DNA of 64,000 nt, taken from assembly GCA_028290705.1 (NCBI GenBank), contig JAQGJH010000088.1, forward strand, positions 18,116-82,115, in the 5' to 3' direction. The notes under the pieces were generated by a model. The model saw only the letters and a program-made list of their open reading frames with translations, searched no databases and had not been told where the DNA came from. Origin of the DNA: Hyphomicrobiales bacterium (GTDB lineage Bacteria > Pseudomonadota > Alphaproteobacteria > Rhizobiales > Beijerinckiaceae). Position numbers and translations under genes: made by a program. The stretch's first letter is position 1. Each line of letters opens with the position of its first letter. This document shows, one piece after another, positions 44,193 through 53,394 of this stretch.

Positions 44193-45317
44193 TTACTGGA
44201 CGACGAGATCCGCCTGCAGCGCACCGGCTGTCTTGATGGCCTGCAGGATCGCGATGATGCCCGTGGGCTTGAGCCCCATCTGGTTGAGGCCGCGCACGAG
44301 CGACTTCAGCGTCGTTCCGCCCACCACGGCGATGTTGCCCGGCTCCTGGTCGACGCCGATGCGCGTTTGCGGCGTCACCACGGTCTCGCCGTTGGAGAAA
44401 GGACGAGGTTGCGACACCGTCGGAGTTTCGGTGACACGAACCGTCAGGTTCCCATGCGTCACCGCGACGGTCGAAATCTGAACGTCCTGCCCGATCACCA
44501 CGGTGCCGGAACGGGCGTCGACGACGACGCGCGCCGGCACGTCCGGCATGACGGTCAGATCGCCGATCTCCGCCATGAAACGGGTCGGCATCACCTTGGC
44601 CGGACGGTTGAGAACGATGCTGCGGAAATCACGCTCGGTTGCGGTGCGCATGCCGTAGCGCCGCTGGGTATAGGCGTTGATCGCATCCGCGACCTCGACC
44701 GCCGTCTTGAAATCAGGATTGCGCAGTTCGAGAACCATCGCGGCCATGTCGGCAAAGCGGCCCGGCAACTCGCGCTCGATCATCGCCCCGTTGGCGATGC
44801 GCGCCGCGGTCGGCACGCCCTGGGTGACCGTCTCGGCCTGCCCCACGGTCTGAAAACCCGTCACGGCCACCTGCCCCTGCGCCACGGCATAAGTCACGCC
44901 ATCGACTCCGGCCATCGGGGTGATGACCAACGTGCCGCCCATGAGCGACGTCGCATCGCCGAGCGACGACACGGTCACGTCGACGCGACTGCCGCGGCCC
45001 GTGAAAGCCGGCAGATCGGCCGTCACGACCACCGCCGCGACGTTACGCGTGCGCAGCGTGCCGTTGCGAACGCTCACGCCCATGCGGTCGAGCATGGACT
45101 GGAGCGACTGCTCCGTGAAGACGGAGTTCCGCAGCGAGTCGCCCGTGCCGTTCAGCCCGACGACGAGGCCGTACCCAACCAGCTGGTTGTCACGAACACC
45201 CTGCAGATTGGCGATATCCTTGATGCGCGATTGCGCTTGCGCAGCGCAGGATGCGCCCATTACGGCGAGCGCCGCCAGGACGCCCCGCAGCCAGACACCA
45301 CCCTGACGCATGCGCAT
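44193..45317 (-). CDS. flgI: Flagellar P-ring protein FlgI
   Basis: A 374-residue periplasmic ring protein; signal peptide about residues 1-28 (cleavage near CAAQAQS). The mature N-terminus SRIKDIANLQGVRDNQLVGYGLVVGLNGTGDSL and the C-terminal TTLKSLVRGLNQMGLKPTGIIAILQAIKTAGALQADLVV are standard. The ATG at 45317 stands 9 bases after GGAGG; a GTG two codons earlier overlaps the flgA stop but is too close to that site. Confidence 0.94.
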   Translation of the reverse strand: MRMRQGGVWLRGVLAALAVMGASCAAQAQSRIKDIANLQGVRDNQLVGYGLVVGLNGTGDSLRNSVFTEQSLQSMLDRMGVSVRNGTLRTRNVAAVVVTADLPAFTGRGSRVDVTVSSLGDATSLMGGTLVITPMAGVDGVTYAVAQGQVAVTGFQTVGQAETVTQGVPTAARIANGAMIERELPGRFADMAAMVLELRNPDFKTAVEVADAINAYTQRRYGMRTATERDFRSIVLNRPAKVMPTRFMAEIGDLTVMPDVPARVVVDARSGTVVIGQDVQISTVAVTHGNLTVRVTETPTVSQPRPFSNGETVVTPQTRIGVDQEPGNIAVVGGTTLKSLVRGLNQMGLKPTGIIAILQAIKTAGALQADLVVQ

Positions 45318-45319
45318 GC

Positions 45320-45787
45320 TCACATTCCTCCACTGACCCGGACACTGCCGTCACGCTGCACCACGCCGATGACGGTGCGGCCGCCATCGAGGATGCGAAC
45401 GCTGATCGAGTCGCCAAGCGCCCCGGCCTGCAGCACGGAACCCACCGTCGAGATCGCCAGCGCGCCCTCCTGGTACTCGACCCTGATCTGCCGGCCGACC
45501 AAAGCGAGCCGCTGCTCCTCGACATTGAGGACGGAGATCGGCTGGTTGGCGAGAAGCGTGCGCTTCGCGACCTTGCCTTCGAGAGAATCCGGCAGGCGGA
45601 CATAGGCGGCCGTCTGCGGCTCGTTGATGTAGAACGTGCGCGCGCTGAGCATCGAGGCCGAGATCGGATCTCCCGGATAGATGGTCTTCACCGGAACCGC
45701 GAGCTGGATCTCGCCGGCAATCGCGGCAGATCCCGCAAGCATGCCCGCGAAAAGGCCCGTCAGGACGAGAGCGCTGCGCACCTTCAT
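45320..45787 (-). CDS. flgA: P-ring assembly chaperone FlgA
   Basis: A 155-residue periplasmic protein; signal peptide residues 1-24 (AGSAAIAGE). The SAF-like domain has KTIYPGDPISASMLSARTF and the C-terminal part has GALGDSISVRILDGGRTVIGVVQRDGSVRV. It assists P-ring assembly and overlaps or abuts flgI immediately downstream. It starts 3 bases after the flgG stop. Confidence 0.92.
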   Translation of the reverse strand: MKVRSALVLTGLFAGMLAGSAAIAGEIQLAVPVKTIYPGDPISASMLSARTFYINEPQTAAYVRLPDSLEGKVAKRTLLANQPISVLNVEEQRLALVGRQIRVEYQEGALAISTVGSVLQAGALGDSISVRILDGGRTVIGVVQRDGSVRVSGGM

Positions 45788-45790
45788 GCC

Positions 45791-46579
45791 TTACCTCATT
45801 CCCTTGGAAACGGTCGCGGCCATTTCATCGGCCGCGGTGATGACCTTGGAATTCATCTCATAGGCGCGCTGAGCCGAAATGAGCTCGGTGATTTCGCGAA
45901 CCGGATCGACGTTCGAGCTCTCCAGATATCCCTGCCGCACGGTTGCGAAGCCCGGATCGCCCGGGACGCCCGTGACCGCGGTGCCAGACGCGCTCGTCGT
46001 GCGATACAGATTTCCGCCAAGCGGCTCGAGGCCGGTATCATTGGCGAAGTTTGCAATGGTCAGCTGCCCGACCTGCTGCAGAGCGACCTGCCCGTCGAGC
46101 CGCACACTCACCATGCCGCTTTCATTTACGACGATGTCGGTCGCGCCCTGAGGAATCTGGATCGCCGGGATGATGGCATATCCGTCCGGATTGACGAGTT
46201 GTCCGGTGGCATTGGTGTTGAAGGCGCCGGCGCGGGTGTAGAGCGTCTCACCGGAAGCATCCGTCACCTGAAACCAGCCTCGACCCGTCAAGGCCAGATC
46301 CAGCCGGTTGCCGGTGTTGGAGAGCGTTCCCTGCACATGCAGGTTTCGGATCGCAGCCGTCCGGACGCCGAGTCCGACCTGCGCGCCCTCGGGAATCATG
46401 TTGTCGCTGCCGCGGTTCGACGTCCCCTGGAGCCGCTCGGCCTGGTAAAGAAGATCGGTGAATTCGGCACGCGCGCGCTTGAAGCCCGTCGTGTTGATGT
46501 TTGCAATGTTGTTCGCGATGACTTCAACGTGAAGCTGCTGCGCATTCATTCCGGTCGCGGCAATCGCCAACGCTCTCAT
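45791..46579 (-). CDS. flgG: Distal rod protein FlgG
   Basis: A 262-residue rod protein, the standard length. The start [46 protein letters not shown] and the FlgG segment [16 protein letters not shown] are diagnostic, and the C-terminus [20 protein letters not shown] matches. The frame remains open upstream into fliE and is not used. Confidence 0.95.
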   Translation of the reverse strand: MRALAIAATGMNAQQLHVEVIANNIANINTTGFKRARAEFTDLLYQAERLQGTSNRGSDNMIPEGAQVGLGVRTAAIRNLHVQGTLSNTGNRLDLALTGRGWFQVTDASGETLYTRAGAFNTNATGQLVNPDGYAIIPAIQIPQGATDIVVNESGMVSVRLDGQVALQQVGQLTIANFANDTGLEPLGGNLYRTTSASGTAVTGVPGDPGFATVRQGYLESSNVDPVREITELISAQRAYEMNSKVITAADEMAATVSKGMR

Positions 46580-46589
46580 GCAACTCTCC

Positions 46590-46904
46590 TCAGATCGCCA
46601 TGCGGCTGATTTCCTGATACGCGCCGACAGCCTTGTCGCGCAGCGCGAGGGCCGTCTGGAACGTGCGCTCTGCCGACATGACGGCTTCGACCACGTCCTG
46701 CAGCGGCATCTTTCCCTTGATGCCGGCAATGGATGCGGCCTCTCCGGTCTTGATGGTGTCGACCGCGCTGCCCGCCACGTCGGCGAGTATCTGGCCGAAG
46801 TCCACGGCGCCCGTCGGCGCTGCCGCGGCAGCGCTCCCCACGGCCGAGGTGAGTGGAACGCCCGCCGTCTTGGTGGAGGCGAGCATCGAAATGGAATCGA
46901 TCAT
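46590..46904 (-). CDS. fliE: MS ring-rod junction protein FliE
   Basis: A 104-residue protein with the FliE C-terminal helix [36 protein letters not shown]. It links FliF to the proximal rod. It overlaps flgC by ATGA and lies 10 bases before flgG. Confidence 0.92.
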   Translation of the reverse strand: MIDSISMLASTKTAGVPLTSAVGSAAAAAPTGAVDFGQILADVAGSAVDTIKTGEAASIAGIKGKMPLQDVVEAVMSAERTFQTALALRDKAVGAYQEISRMAI

Positions 46905-47323
46905 GACGTGCCCTTCAGCAGATCGAGGGTCATGGAAAGAAGCTCGCGAGACTGCTTGACGACCTGAAGATTGGCTTCATAAGCCCGAGTCGCATCGCGC
47001 ATGTCGGCGGTTTCGATCAGGATGTTGACGTTGGGCATCTTGACGTTGCCGTTGATGTCGGCCGCCGGATGGCCGGGTTGATGCTCGATCGGGAACGGCG
47101 TCTCGTCGACGCCGATGTTCTTGACGCGTGTGAGACGCATGCCCTCGGCGCGGCTCATCTCGCTTTCGAACGTGATGGTCTTGCGCGCGAACGGATCCGC
47201 GCCCGGCGTCGAGCCGGTCGAACTGGCATTCGAAATGTTCTCGGAGATCACCTTGAGGCGCGCGGACTGCGCCTGAATTCCCGAGCTTGCAATCTTGAGG
47301 GACGCACCCAGCAGATCGACCAT
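46901..47323 (-). CDS. flgC: Proximal rod protein FlgC
   Basis: A 140-residue rod protein. IASSGIQAQSARLKVISENISNASSTG at the N-terminus and the middle PFARKTITFE, HQPGHPAADINGNVKMPNVN followed by YEANLQVVKQSRELLSMTLDLLKG are FlgC features. It lies 3 bases after flgB. Confidence 0.94.
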   Translation of the reverse strand: MVDLLGASLKIASSGIQAQSARLKVISENISNASSTGSTPGADPFARKTITFESEMSRAEGMRLTRVKNIGVDETPFPIEHQPGHPAADINGNVKMPNVNILIETADMRDATRAYEANLQVVKQSRELLSMTLDLLKGTS

Positions 47324-47326
47324 ACG

Positions 47327-47707
47327 CTACACCTTCACGCTTGCGAGCATCATGCGGTGGAAAGCCTTCACCACGCCCGTATTGAGTGCATAGCTACGGC
47401 TGACTTCGCCCGCCTTCAGCAACTGATCCTCGATGTTGACCGTATTTCCCGAGAGTGTCTGGTCCCATCCGTCGCTTGGCCGGACGATCGCGCCGCGCAT
47501 ATCCGCAGGAGAGATCGTCAGATGCGCCGGCGATGTCGACGCCATCGTCAGGCCGGTCTTGTCGAACACGTCTTCGAAAGGCCGCACGTCCACGGCCTTG
47601 TAGCCGGGCGTGCTGACGTTGGACACGTTGCCGGCAATTGCCGTCTGACGCGTTCCAAGCCAGCGCGCCTGCTGCGAGGCGAGTTCGAGTAGAAAGAGCG
47701 GTCCCAT
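47327..47707 (-). CDS. flgB: Proximal rod protein FlgB
   Basis: A 126-residue rod protein. RQTAIAGNVSNVSTPGYKAVDVRPFEDVF is the rod motif and NTVNIEDQLLKAGEVSRSYALNTGVVKAFHRMMLASVKV the FlgB end. The ATG at 47707 follows CGGAGC; an upstream ATG ten codons earlier has no ribosome site. It is preceded by a 78-base gap containing the shared flagellar element, so a promoter internal to the motA unit is likely here. Confidence 0.94.
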   Translation of the reverse strand: MGPLFLLELASQQARWLGTRQTAIAGNVSNVSTPGYKAVDVRPFEDVFDKTGLTMASTSPAHLTISPADMRGAIVRPSDGWDQTLSGNTVNIEDQLLKAGEVSRSYALNTGVVKAFHRMMLASVKV

Positions 47708-47748
47708 CAAAAGCTCCGAAATCCTCTTCCGCAGCATGCCTGCTGCAG

Positions 47749-47771
47749 CTTGCCCGAAGCTGACGCGAAAC
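47749..47771 (-). promoter_or_regulatory. Shared flagellar upstream element, flgB copy
   Basis: Plus strand CTTGCCCGAAGCTGACGCGA, continuing AAC, 41 bases before the flgB ATG. It agrees with the flgE copy at 19 of 23 positions, and its CGAAGCTGAC core is repeated at 56068-56077. Confidence 0.55.
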
Positions 47772-47785
47772 TGACCTGTTGCCGC

Positions 47786-48211
47786 TCAGGGACGCGGCGA
47801 GACGCTGCGCGCGCCGTCCAGCGCGGCCACGAGAAGGGCCGTATTGAGCAGCGGATCGGTGGAAGGATCCTCGAACGTGAGGCAGCGGATCTCGACGCTG
47901 GCACCGGCAGCCTGCAAGCCGAGGCAGAAGAAAACCGTGACAGCGCCCTTCCGGAACTCCATGTCGAGAAAGACGCATGGACTCTCGGTCCACGACACCG
48001 ACATTTCCGCGCCCCACCCGAAAGTCAAAGTCGACGGCTGGAAGTAAAGTTCGGCGGAAGAATTCACCAGATCCTCGATATTGGCATATTGCTCGAGGCG
48101 CACGTAGGTGATGAGATCAGCTGCATCGACCAGCCGGAGATCTGACGAGAATTCGCGAAGCGCTTCTCCGAGTGCGGTTTCCCTGTCGCGCAAATGGTCG
48201 TTTCGGGTCAT
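47786..48211 (-). CDS. Conserved flagellar-operon protein of unknown function
   Basis: A 141-residue soluble protein. An N-terminal helix (ALGEALREFSSDLRLVDAADLITYVRLEQYANIEDLVNSSAELYF) is followed by beta-rich segments ending TDPLLNTALLVAALDGARS. No known domain. It starts in a TGATG overlap with flhB, so it is translated with the export machinery. I recall similar small genes after flhB in other rhizobial clusters but cannot name a function. Confidence 0.7.
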   Translation of the reverse strand: MTRNDHLRDRETALGEALREFSSDLRLVDAADLITYVRLEQYANIEDLVNSSAELYFQPSTLTFGWGAEMSVSWTESPCVFLDMEFRKGAVTVFFCLGLQAAGASVEIRCLTFEDPSTDPLLNTALLVAALDGARSVSPRP

Positions 48212-49290
48212 CAAATGGCGCTCGCCCTGGTCTTTTTGCGCGACAGAAAGTGAATCAATTCCGCAACCGCACGGTAGAATTCAGGCGGAATCGCCTGGTC
48301 GACTTCCACAAGATCGTACATTGACCTTGCGAGAAGCTTTTGCTCGAGCACCGGGATGCCCGCCTCGGCGGCGATTTCGCGTATTTTGAGCGCGATGAGA
48401 TCCTGTCCCTTCGCCACGACGATCGGGGCGCCGCCCTCTTCGCGGACATAGCGAATCGCAATGGCGTAATGCGTCGGATTGGCAATCACCAGCGTGGCGC
48501 GCGGCACCTGCGCCATCATGCGCTTGCGGGCGCGATCGAGAGCTATGGAGCGCAGGCGCGCCTTCACCATCGGATCGCCCTCGGCCTGCTTCGTCTCGTC
48601 CTTGATCTCCTGCTTGGTCATGCGGAGATCCTTGCGCCAGGTGATGCGCGTCCACACGAGATCGCCGGCGACGATCAACGCCATCGCGGCCGCCACCGCC
48701 GCAACCACGCGCAGCAGCATGGTCAGGATTTCCTCCGGCATCACCGTCGGGCGCATGAACATCAAGTTCACCATCAGCCCCTCGTGCGACCGAAGAACCA
48801 TGTAGACCGCCACGGAAACGATCGTCAGCTCAAGTACCGCTTTAAGAAAGGTGACCAATCCCTTTCCGCCGAAAACACGCCCGAAGCCCTTCAGCGGATT
48901 GATGCGCGAGAGCTCTGGCGCAATGCGGCTCAGCACGAAGCGCGGCATGTTCTGCGCGAAGGCCGACACGAGGCCGAAGACCGTGAGAACGAGAATGATC
49001 GGCAGGAGCGCGAGGCTGACTTCCGTGCCGCTCAGGGTCATCAATGCCTGCACGTCGGCGCCGTTGCCGATACGATGCTGCCCAGCGCCGTCCAGCATGT
49101 ATTGAAGTAAAACAAGAAGACGAGCGGCGGCCGGCTTGATCAGCAGTGCGAGCACCACCAGAAGGGCGAGCAAGGACGCGAAAAGCGCGACTTCTCGAGA
49201 AACCGGGTCGTTGCCTTTTTCGGCAGCGTCCTGAAGTTTCTTCTCTGTCGGCTCTTCTGTTTTACTGTCCTTGTCGCTGTCGTCCGACAC
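48211..49290 (-). CDS. flhB: Flagellar export switch protein FlhB
   Basis: A 359-residue protein with four membrane helices (residues about 33-210) and a cytoplasmic domain with the autocleavage site NPTH (271-274). The N-terminus is the typical charged KTEEPTEKKLQDAAEKGN. It begins with GTG. FlhB changes export specificity when FliK signals that the hook is complete. It follows fliG by 14 bases. Confidence 0.95.
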   Translation of the reverse strand: MSDDSDKDSKTEEPTEKKLQDAAEKGNDPVSREVALFASLLALLVVLALLIKPAAARLLVLLQYMLDGAGQHRIGNGADVQALMTLSGTEVSLALLPIILVLTVFGLVSAFAQNMPRFVLSRIAPELSRINPLKGFGRVFGGKGLVTFLKAVLELTIVSVAVYMVLRSHEGLMVNLMFMRPTVMPEEILTMLLRVVAAVAAAMALIVAGDLVWTRITWRKDLRMTKQEIKDETKQAEGDPMVKARLRSIALDRARKRMMAQVPRATLVIANPTHYAIAIRYVREEGGAPIVVAKGQDLIALKIREIAAEAGIPVLEQKLLARSMYDLVEVDQAIPPEFYRAVAELIHFLSRKKTRASAI

Positions 49291-49304
49291 GTCTCAGGCT
49301 CCGG

Positions 49305-50327
49305 TCACGCGGGCGGTGGCTCGGGCTCGGCGCGAAGTTCGATCTGGCCGGCTTCGGCGAGCGACAGCACGGTCTCCGAGATCAAACGGCGAGCCGCGGC
49401 GACTTCCTTCTGGTTGACCGAGCCTGCATTGCGCAATTCGCCTTCCACCATGCGGCGAGCGCGCGAAGCGAGCGACGAGAGCACGACGTTGCAGAATTCG
49501 GCATCGGTTCCGCGCAGCGCCAGCACGAGCTTTTCCGCCGGCACCTTGTCGAACAGCACGGCCCTGGCCTTGTCGCTGAGCTTGACGATGTCTTCGAACA
49601 TGAACAACCGCGCCCGAACCGCTTCGGCGAGATCGGGTTTGGCGTCGGTGAGGACCTGCAGCATCTCGTCCATCTGCTGCCGCTCCATCCTGTTGAGCAT
49701 GTCGGCGAAGCGGATGGAGGGATCGAGCGGCGCTGCGGTCTTCTTCTGCGCGAGCAGATCCTCCTGCAGTCCGATTTCCAGAAGCCTGATGGTCGAATCC
49801 GTGATCGGCTTGACGGCAAGCATGCGATGCACGACGCGGGCGCGGAACTCGCGATTGAGCGAGCCCATCACTTTGGCGGCCGTGCCAGATTGCAAGCGGT
49901 TCAGGATGACGGCCGCGGTCTGCGGGTGCTCGCCACCCAGGAACGTCGCGAGTTCGGCATCCGAGACGGAGTTCAAGCGCTCCCACACGGTCTCGTTCGA
50001 ACTGCCCAGCAGGTCGGACATGATGTCCGCGACCTCTTCCGGCGGCAGCACGCCCGAGATCAATTCGACGGCCTCGCCGGCGGATCCGAGAATTTCCGCG
50101 CCGAGCGAGAAATGGCTGGTGAATTCCGACACCAGGCTTTCGACGGTCTCGGCCGGAACCCAGCCCAGTTCGGCTGCGGAACGGGCGACGGCGCGCACTT
50201 CCTCGGCTTCGAATCGCTTCAGCAATTGCGCCGCAACCGGGCGGTCGATCGACAGCAGCAATGCCGCGACCTTGTCTGAGCCGCTCAACTGACGGGCGTT
50301 CTGCGAAGCTTCGGGTGCGCGCGACAT
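49305..50327 (-). CDS. fliG: Motor switch protein FliG
   Basis: A 340-residue rotor protein. The N-terminal FliF-binding part has GSDKVAALLLSI, the middle has the EHPQ motif in LGGEHPQTAAVILNRL, and the C-terminal torque domain has FEDIVKLSDKARAVLFDKVPAEKLVLALRGTDAEFCNVVLSSLASRARRMVEGEL. The start shares one base with the fliN stop (TGATG). A long upstream open frame is not used. Confidence 0.94.
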   Translation of the reverse strand: MSRAPEASQNARQLSGSDKVAALLLSIDRPVAAQLLKRFEAEEVRAVARSAAELGWVPAETVESLVSEFTSHFSLGAEILGSAGEAVELISGVLPPEEVADIMSDLLGSSNETVWERLNSVSDAELATFLGGEHPQTAAVILNRLQSGTAAKVMGSLNREFRARVVHRMLAVKPITDSTIRLLEIGLQEDLLAQKKTAAPLDPSIRFADMLNRMERQQMDEMLQVLTDAKPDLAEAVRARLFMFEDIVKLSDKARAVLFDKVPAEKLVLALRGTDAEFCNVVLSSLASRARRMVEGELRNAGSVNQKEVAAARRLISETVLSLAEAGQIELRAEPEPPPA

Positions 50328-50644
50328 CAGGCGGCTCCGGCCGTGCTGCCCGCGCCGACGATCTCGGTCAGCGAAACGCCCAGTCGCGACGTCGCTTCGT
50401 CCACCACCACGATGTCTCCCCGCGCCACGACCTTGCCGTTGACCACGATATCGACCGGATCGCCGACGCGCCGGTCGAGCGTCACGACGGCGCCGCGACC
50501 CAGCTTCATCAGCTGCGAGACGGGCATGGACGCCTGGCCGAACACGACCTGCAGCTTGACGGGGATGCGCATGATCGCATCGCGATTCCAGCTTGCGGAG
50601 CCATCGTCGGTCGACATGTCGGAACGCAACTCGGTATCGGTCAT
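50327..50644 (-). CDS. fliN: Motor switch protein FliN
   Basis: A 105-residue protein that is almost only a SpoA domain (about residues 24-95: IPVKLQVVFGQASMPVSQLMKLGRGAVVTLDRRVGDPVDIVVNGKVVARGDIVVV). It makes up the C-ring base with FliM. It starts 36 bases after fliM and is coupled to fliG. Confidence 0.93.
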   Translation of the reverse strand: MTDTELRSDMSTDDGSASWNRDAIMRIPVKLQVVFGQASMPVSQLMKLGRGAVVTLDRRVGDPVDIVVNGKVVARGDIVVVDEATSRLGVSLTEIVGAGSTAGAA

Positions 50645-50680
50645 CGGTTTGCCCTTTCAATCGTCACTGGCGGCCTGGCG

Positions 50681-51613
50681 TCACTGATCGGCATAAGCCA
50701 TGGCCGGATGGCCGTGAGCTCCGGCTTCCGCCGGCTCTGAAATAATGCGGATGGAATAGAAACCGTCGGATTGTCCCAGTTCACAGCGGAACAGCTGTTC
50801 GCTTTCGGACGACAGGAGCAACTGGCGCTGAGCCTGATCGCCCATCGGCAGGACCTGACCGGGAACCATGGTGGCGATGTCGCGAAGGCAGAAGCCCTCG
50901 ACTTCAACGGACGCTTCGACGAACACTTCGGCGCTGCTGACGCGATGGCCGAAATCGTGCGACCATTTCGGGTCGGCATGCCGCGCGGGCTCCGCCGCGG
51001 CGCTCTTGGCAAGATGCGTGCGCACGCGCTCCATGGCCGCCTGCGGTATGACGATCGAAACCTCGCCGCCGCGGCCGAGCACGTCGAGACCGATGCGCGC
51101 CAGCACGGCATCCTCGTTGCGGTTTCCCAAGGCCACGAAGTCGAGCCGCTGCTCGATCTTCTCGATCTCGAAATGCGCGGGCGACATGGCCGAGAGCTGC
51201 CGGTTCAGCCCGTCGGCGATGATCCCGGCGAATGCTTCGGCAATGGCCTTCTCGATCGCCGAGAAGGGACGCGTCTCCGTGAAGGGCGCATCGGTGCCCT
51301 CCGATCCGAGCATCCCCTCGAGGAGCGAGAAGATCAGATCCTGCTCGAGGATGACGGCGATGCGGCAGTCCCAGCTGCGATCGTGCAGGATGAAGGCGAG
51401 AATCTGCCGCTCGAACGTCGCCAGAATGGCCTCTTCCTTGTCGGAGGCCATGCCGCGCGGACGAAGCAGCGCGGGCGTGGAGCAACGCTCGCGCAGCCGC
51501 TCCGCTCCGAACGTCGCCACCTGCGTGACGAAGTCGCCGAGGAGCGGAAGCTTGTCGAGCGAGAGACCCTTGGGGCCGCTCTTGAGAAGCCCCGTATCGG
51601 CGACCTTGCTCAT
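50681..51613 (-). CDS. fliM: Motor switch protein FliM
   Basis: A 310-residue C-ring protein. The middle domain (about residues 30-200) and a C-terminal SpoA domain (about 220-295, [23 protein letters not shown]) are recognisable. The N-terminus [22 protein letters not shown] does not show the LSQxEIDALL-like CheY-binding peptide of enterobacterial FliM. It overlaps motA by ATGA. Confidence 0.87.
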   Translation of the reverse strand: MSKVADTGLLKSGPKGLSLDKLPLLGDFVTQVATFGAERLRERCSTPALLRPRGMASDKEEAILATFERQILAFILHDRSWDCRIAVILEQDLIFSLLEGMLGSEGTDAPFTETRPFSAIEKAIAEAFAGIIADGLNRQLSAMSPAHFEIEKIEQRLDFVALGNRNEDAVLARIGLDVLGRGGEVSIVIPQAAMERVRTHLAKSAAAEPARHADPKWSHDFGHRVSSAEVFVEASVEVEGFCLRDIATMVPGQVLPMGDQAQRQLLLSSESEQLFRCELGQSDGFYSIRIISEPAEAGAHGHPAMAYADQ

Positions 51614-52488
51614 GCCGCCTCCCTGGCGTCGCCACCGCCGCCGGGCGCCGTCTCGGTCTCGACCTGGTCAATCGACGGGCGCTCCTTGGAAGGAATGGTC
51701 TTGCGGCCATATTCCAGCGCGATCTGCGGCATGGCGCCGGCCATGAAGGCGAGCAGCGTCTGCTTGACGATGATGTAGGGCCGCATCTGCTTCTCGCGCA
51801 CGACCTTGATCTTGGACGCGAGCGGGCCGACGATTCCGTAGGACATGAAAATACCCACCAGCGTCCCCACCAGCGCCGCGCCGATCAGCGCGCCGAGCAG
51901 TTCGGGAGATTGGTCGAGCGCACCCATCGCCTTGATGACGCCGAGCACCGCCGCGATGATGCCGATAGCGGGAAGGCTTTCGGCCACCTGCGTCATGGCG
52001 TGATAAGGCTTCGTCTTGTCGCGATGGATGGTCTGGAGCTCCTCGTCCATCAGGGCTTCGATCTCGTGCGGCTTGGCATTGCCGATGATGATCAGGCGCA
52101 TGTAGTCGCAGACGAACGCCGTGATCCCATGATCGGCCAGCACCCTCGGGAACGCCTTGAAGATCTCCGACTCGTCGGGCTTGTCGACATGCGCCTCGAC
52201 GCCGCTGCGCCCGTTCGTGCGCAATTCGCGCATCAGCATGTGCAGCACGCCGAGCAGGTCCAGGTGGTCGCGCGCCTTCGGCCCCTTGTCGAGAATGGCT
52301 TCGACCAGCGCCTTGCCCGAATCCTTGATCGTGTAAAACGGGTTCGCGATGACGAAGGTGCCCAGCGCCATGCCACAGATGATGACGTATTCCCAGGGCT
52401 GCCAGATGACCTTGAGATATCCGCCCATGGCGGCATAGCCGCCCAGCATGCTGCCGACGCCGATGATGAGGCCCACGATGAAATTCAA
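51610..52488 (-). CDS. motA: Flagellar stator protein MotA
   Basis: A 292-residue stator subunit with four membrane helices: [22 protein letters not shown] at the N-terminus and [50 protein letters not shown] near the C-terminus. The cytoplasmic loop [33 protein letters not shown] holds the charged residues that touch FliG. The start is TTG, 8 bases after GGAG. First gene of a 16-gene unit; the matching motB is in the fliF operon. Confidence 0.94.
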   Translation of the reverse strand: MNFIVGLIIGVGSMLGGYAAMGGYLKVIWQPWEYVIICGMALGTFVIANPFYTIKDSGKALVEAILDKGPKARDHLDLLGVLHMLMRELRTNGRSGVEAHVDKPDESEIFKAFPRVLADHGITAFVCDYMRLIIIGNAKPHEIEALMDEELQTIHRDKTKPYHAMTQVAESLPAIGIIAAVLGVIKAMGALDQSPELLGALIGAALVGTLVGIFMSYGIVGPLASKIKVVREKQMRPYIIVKQTLLAFMAGAMPQIALEYGRKTIPSKERPSIDQVETETAPGGGGDAREAA

Positions 52489-52537
52489 GACCGGCTCTCC
52501 GATTCTGGCTGTCCTGCGGTCACCATTGGCCTCGGAG

Positions 52538-52556
52538 CTTGCGCGGACCTGAAGCG
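52538..52556 (-). promoter_or_regulatory. Shared flagellar upstream element, motA copy
   Basis: Plus strand CTTGCGCGGACCTGAAGCG, 49 bases before the motA start, in the 139-base divergent region shared with the DUF1217 gene. Identical to the flgE copy at the first 8 positions. A looser copy on the other strand, GGTCAGCCTGGCGAAAG at 52562-52578, lies 49 bases before the DUF1217 start. Confidence 0.45.
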
Positions 52557-52627
52557 CCTCCGGTCAGCCTGGCGAAAGCCTGGAGGCCCAAGGTGCGGAC
52601 CCAGAGGTAGGTCAGGACCGCAAACCC

Positions 52628-53386
52628 GTGGATACACTCACCAGCTACAAGGTCATCACGCGGTCGCTCAGCACGTCGCTGAAGAACACGGCTGCGACCC
52701 CGGCTGTCGCGCGTGAGACGGCCTACTACAAGGAGAACATCGTCAAGGCGACGACCATCGACGACTTCGTCAATGATCGTCGGCTGTTGAACTATGCCCT
52801 CAAGGCCTGGGGCCTGGAGGACATGAGCTACGCCAAGGGCCTGATCAAGAAGGTTCTGGAAGGCGGCATCGACGATCCGCGGAGCCTGGCCAACACGCTG
52901 CAGAGCGGCCGGTTCAAGGAATTCGCCACGACCTTCAACTACAAGACGTGGCAGACCGCCACCCCGGTGCTGGAAGGCGTGAAGACCAAGACGGTCGACA
53001 ATTACGTTCGGCAATCGCTCGAACAGACGACGGCGGAAAGCAGCCCCGGCGCGCGCCTGGCGCTCTACTTCGAGCGCAAGGCGCCCAACATCAAGAACGC
53101 CTATTCGATCCTGGCGGACGCGACGCTGCTCAAGGTGGTGCAGACCGCGCTGGGCATCCCGGCCTCCATGTCGGCGAGCAACATCGATTCGCAGGCGGCG
53201 ATGATCAATCAGAAACTCGACGTCGCGGACCTTCAGGATCCCGCGAAGCTCGGTCGCTTTCTCGAGCGCTTCGCCGCGAGCTACGATGCTGCAAACAGCC
53301 AGGTCTCGGCGCCCAACATCCTTCTCGGTTCCGGCACGATGGGCCTGAACGCCAATCTTCTCATGAGCATCCAGAAGACGCGATAG
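52628..53386 (+). CDS. DUF1217 flagellar-cluster protein
   Basis: A 252-residue soluble protein, mostly helical: DTLTSYKVITRSLSTSLKNTAATPAVARETAYYKENIVKATTIDDFVNDRRLLNYALKAWGLEDM. This is the DUF1217 pattern, found beside flagellar genes in alphaproteobacteria. Function is unknown. It begins with GTG and is followed 8 bases later by flgF, so it is the first gene of the DUF1217-flgF-fliI unit. Confidence 0.88.
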   Translation: MDTLTSYKVITRSLSTSLKNTAATPAVARETAYYKENIVKATTIDDFVNDRRLLNYALKAWGLEDMSYAKGLIKKVLEGGIDDPRSLANTLQSGRFKEFATTFNYKTWQTATPVLEGVKTKTVDNYVRQSLEQTTAESSPGARLALYFERKAPNIKNAYSILADATLLKVVQTALGIPASMSASNIDSQAAMINQKLDVADLQDPAKLGRFLERFAASYDAANSQVSAPNILLGSGTMGLNANLLMSIQKTR

Positions 53387-53394
53387 GAGTTCCC

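Noticed and set aside
44148..45605. 485-codon plus-strand frame opposite flgI and flgA
   Set aside because: Arg/His-rich shadow of the flgI-flgA coding strand; no domain.
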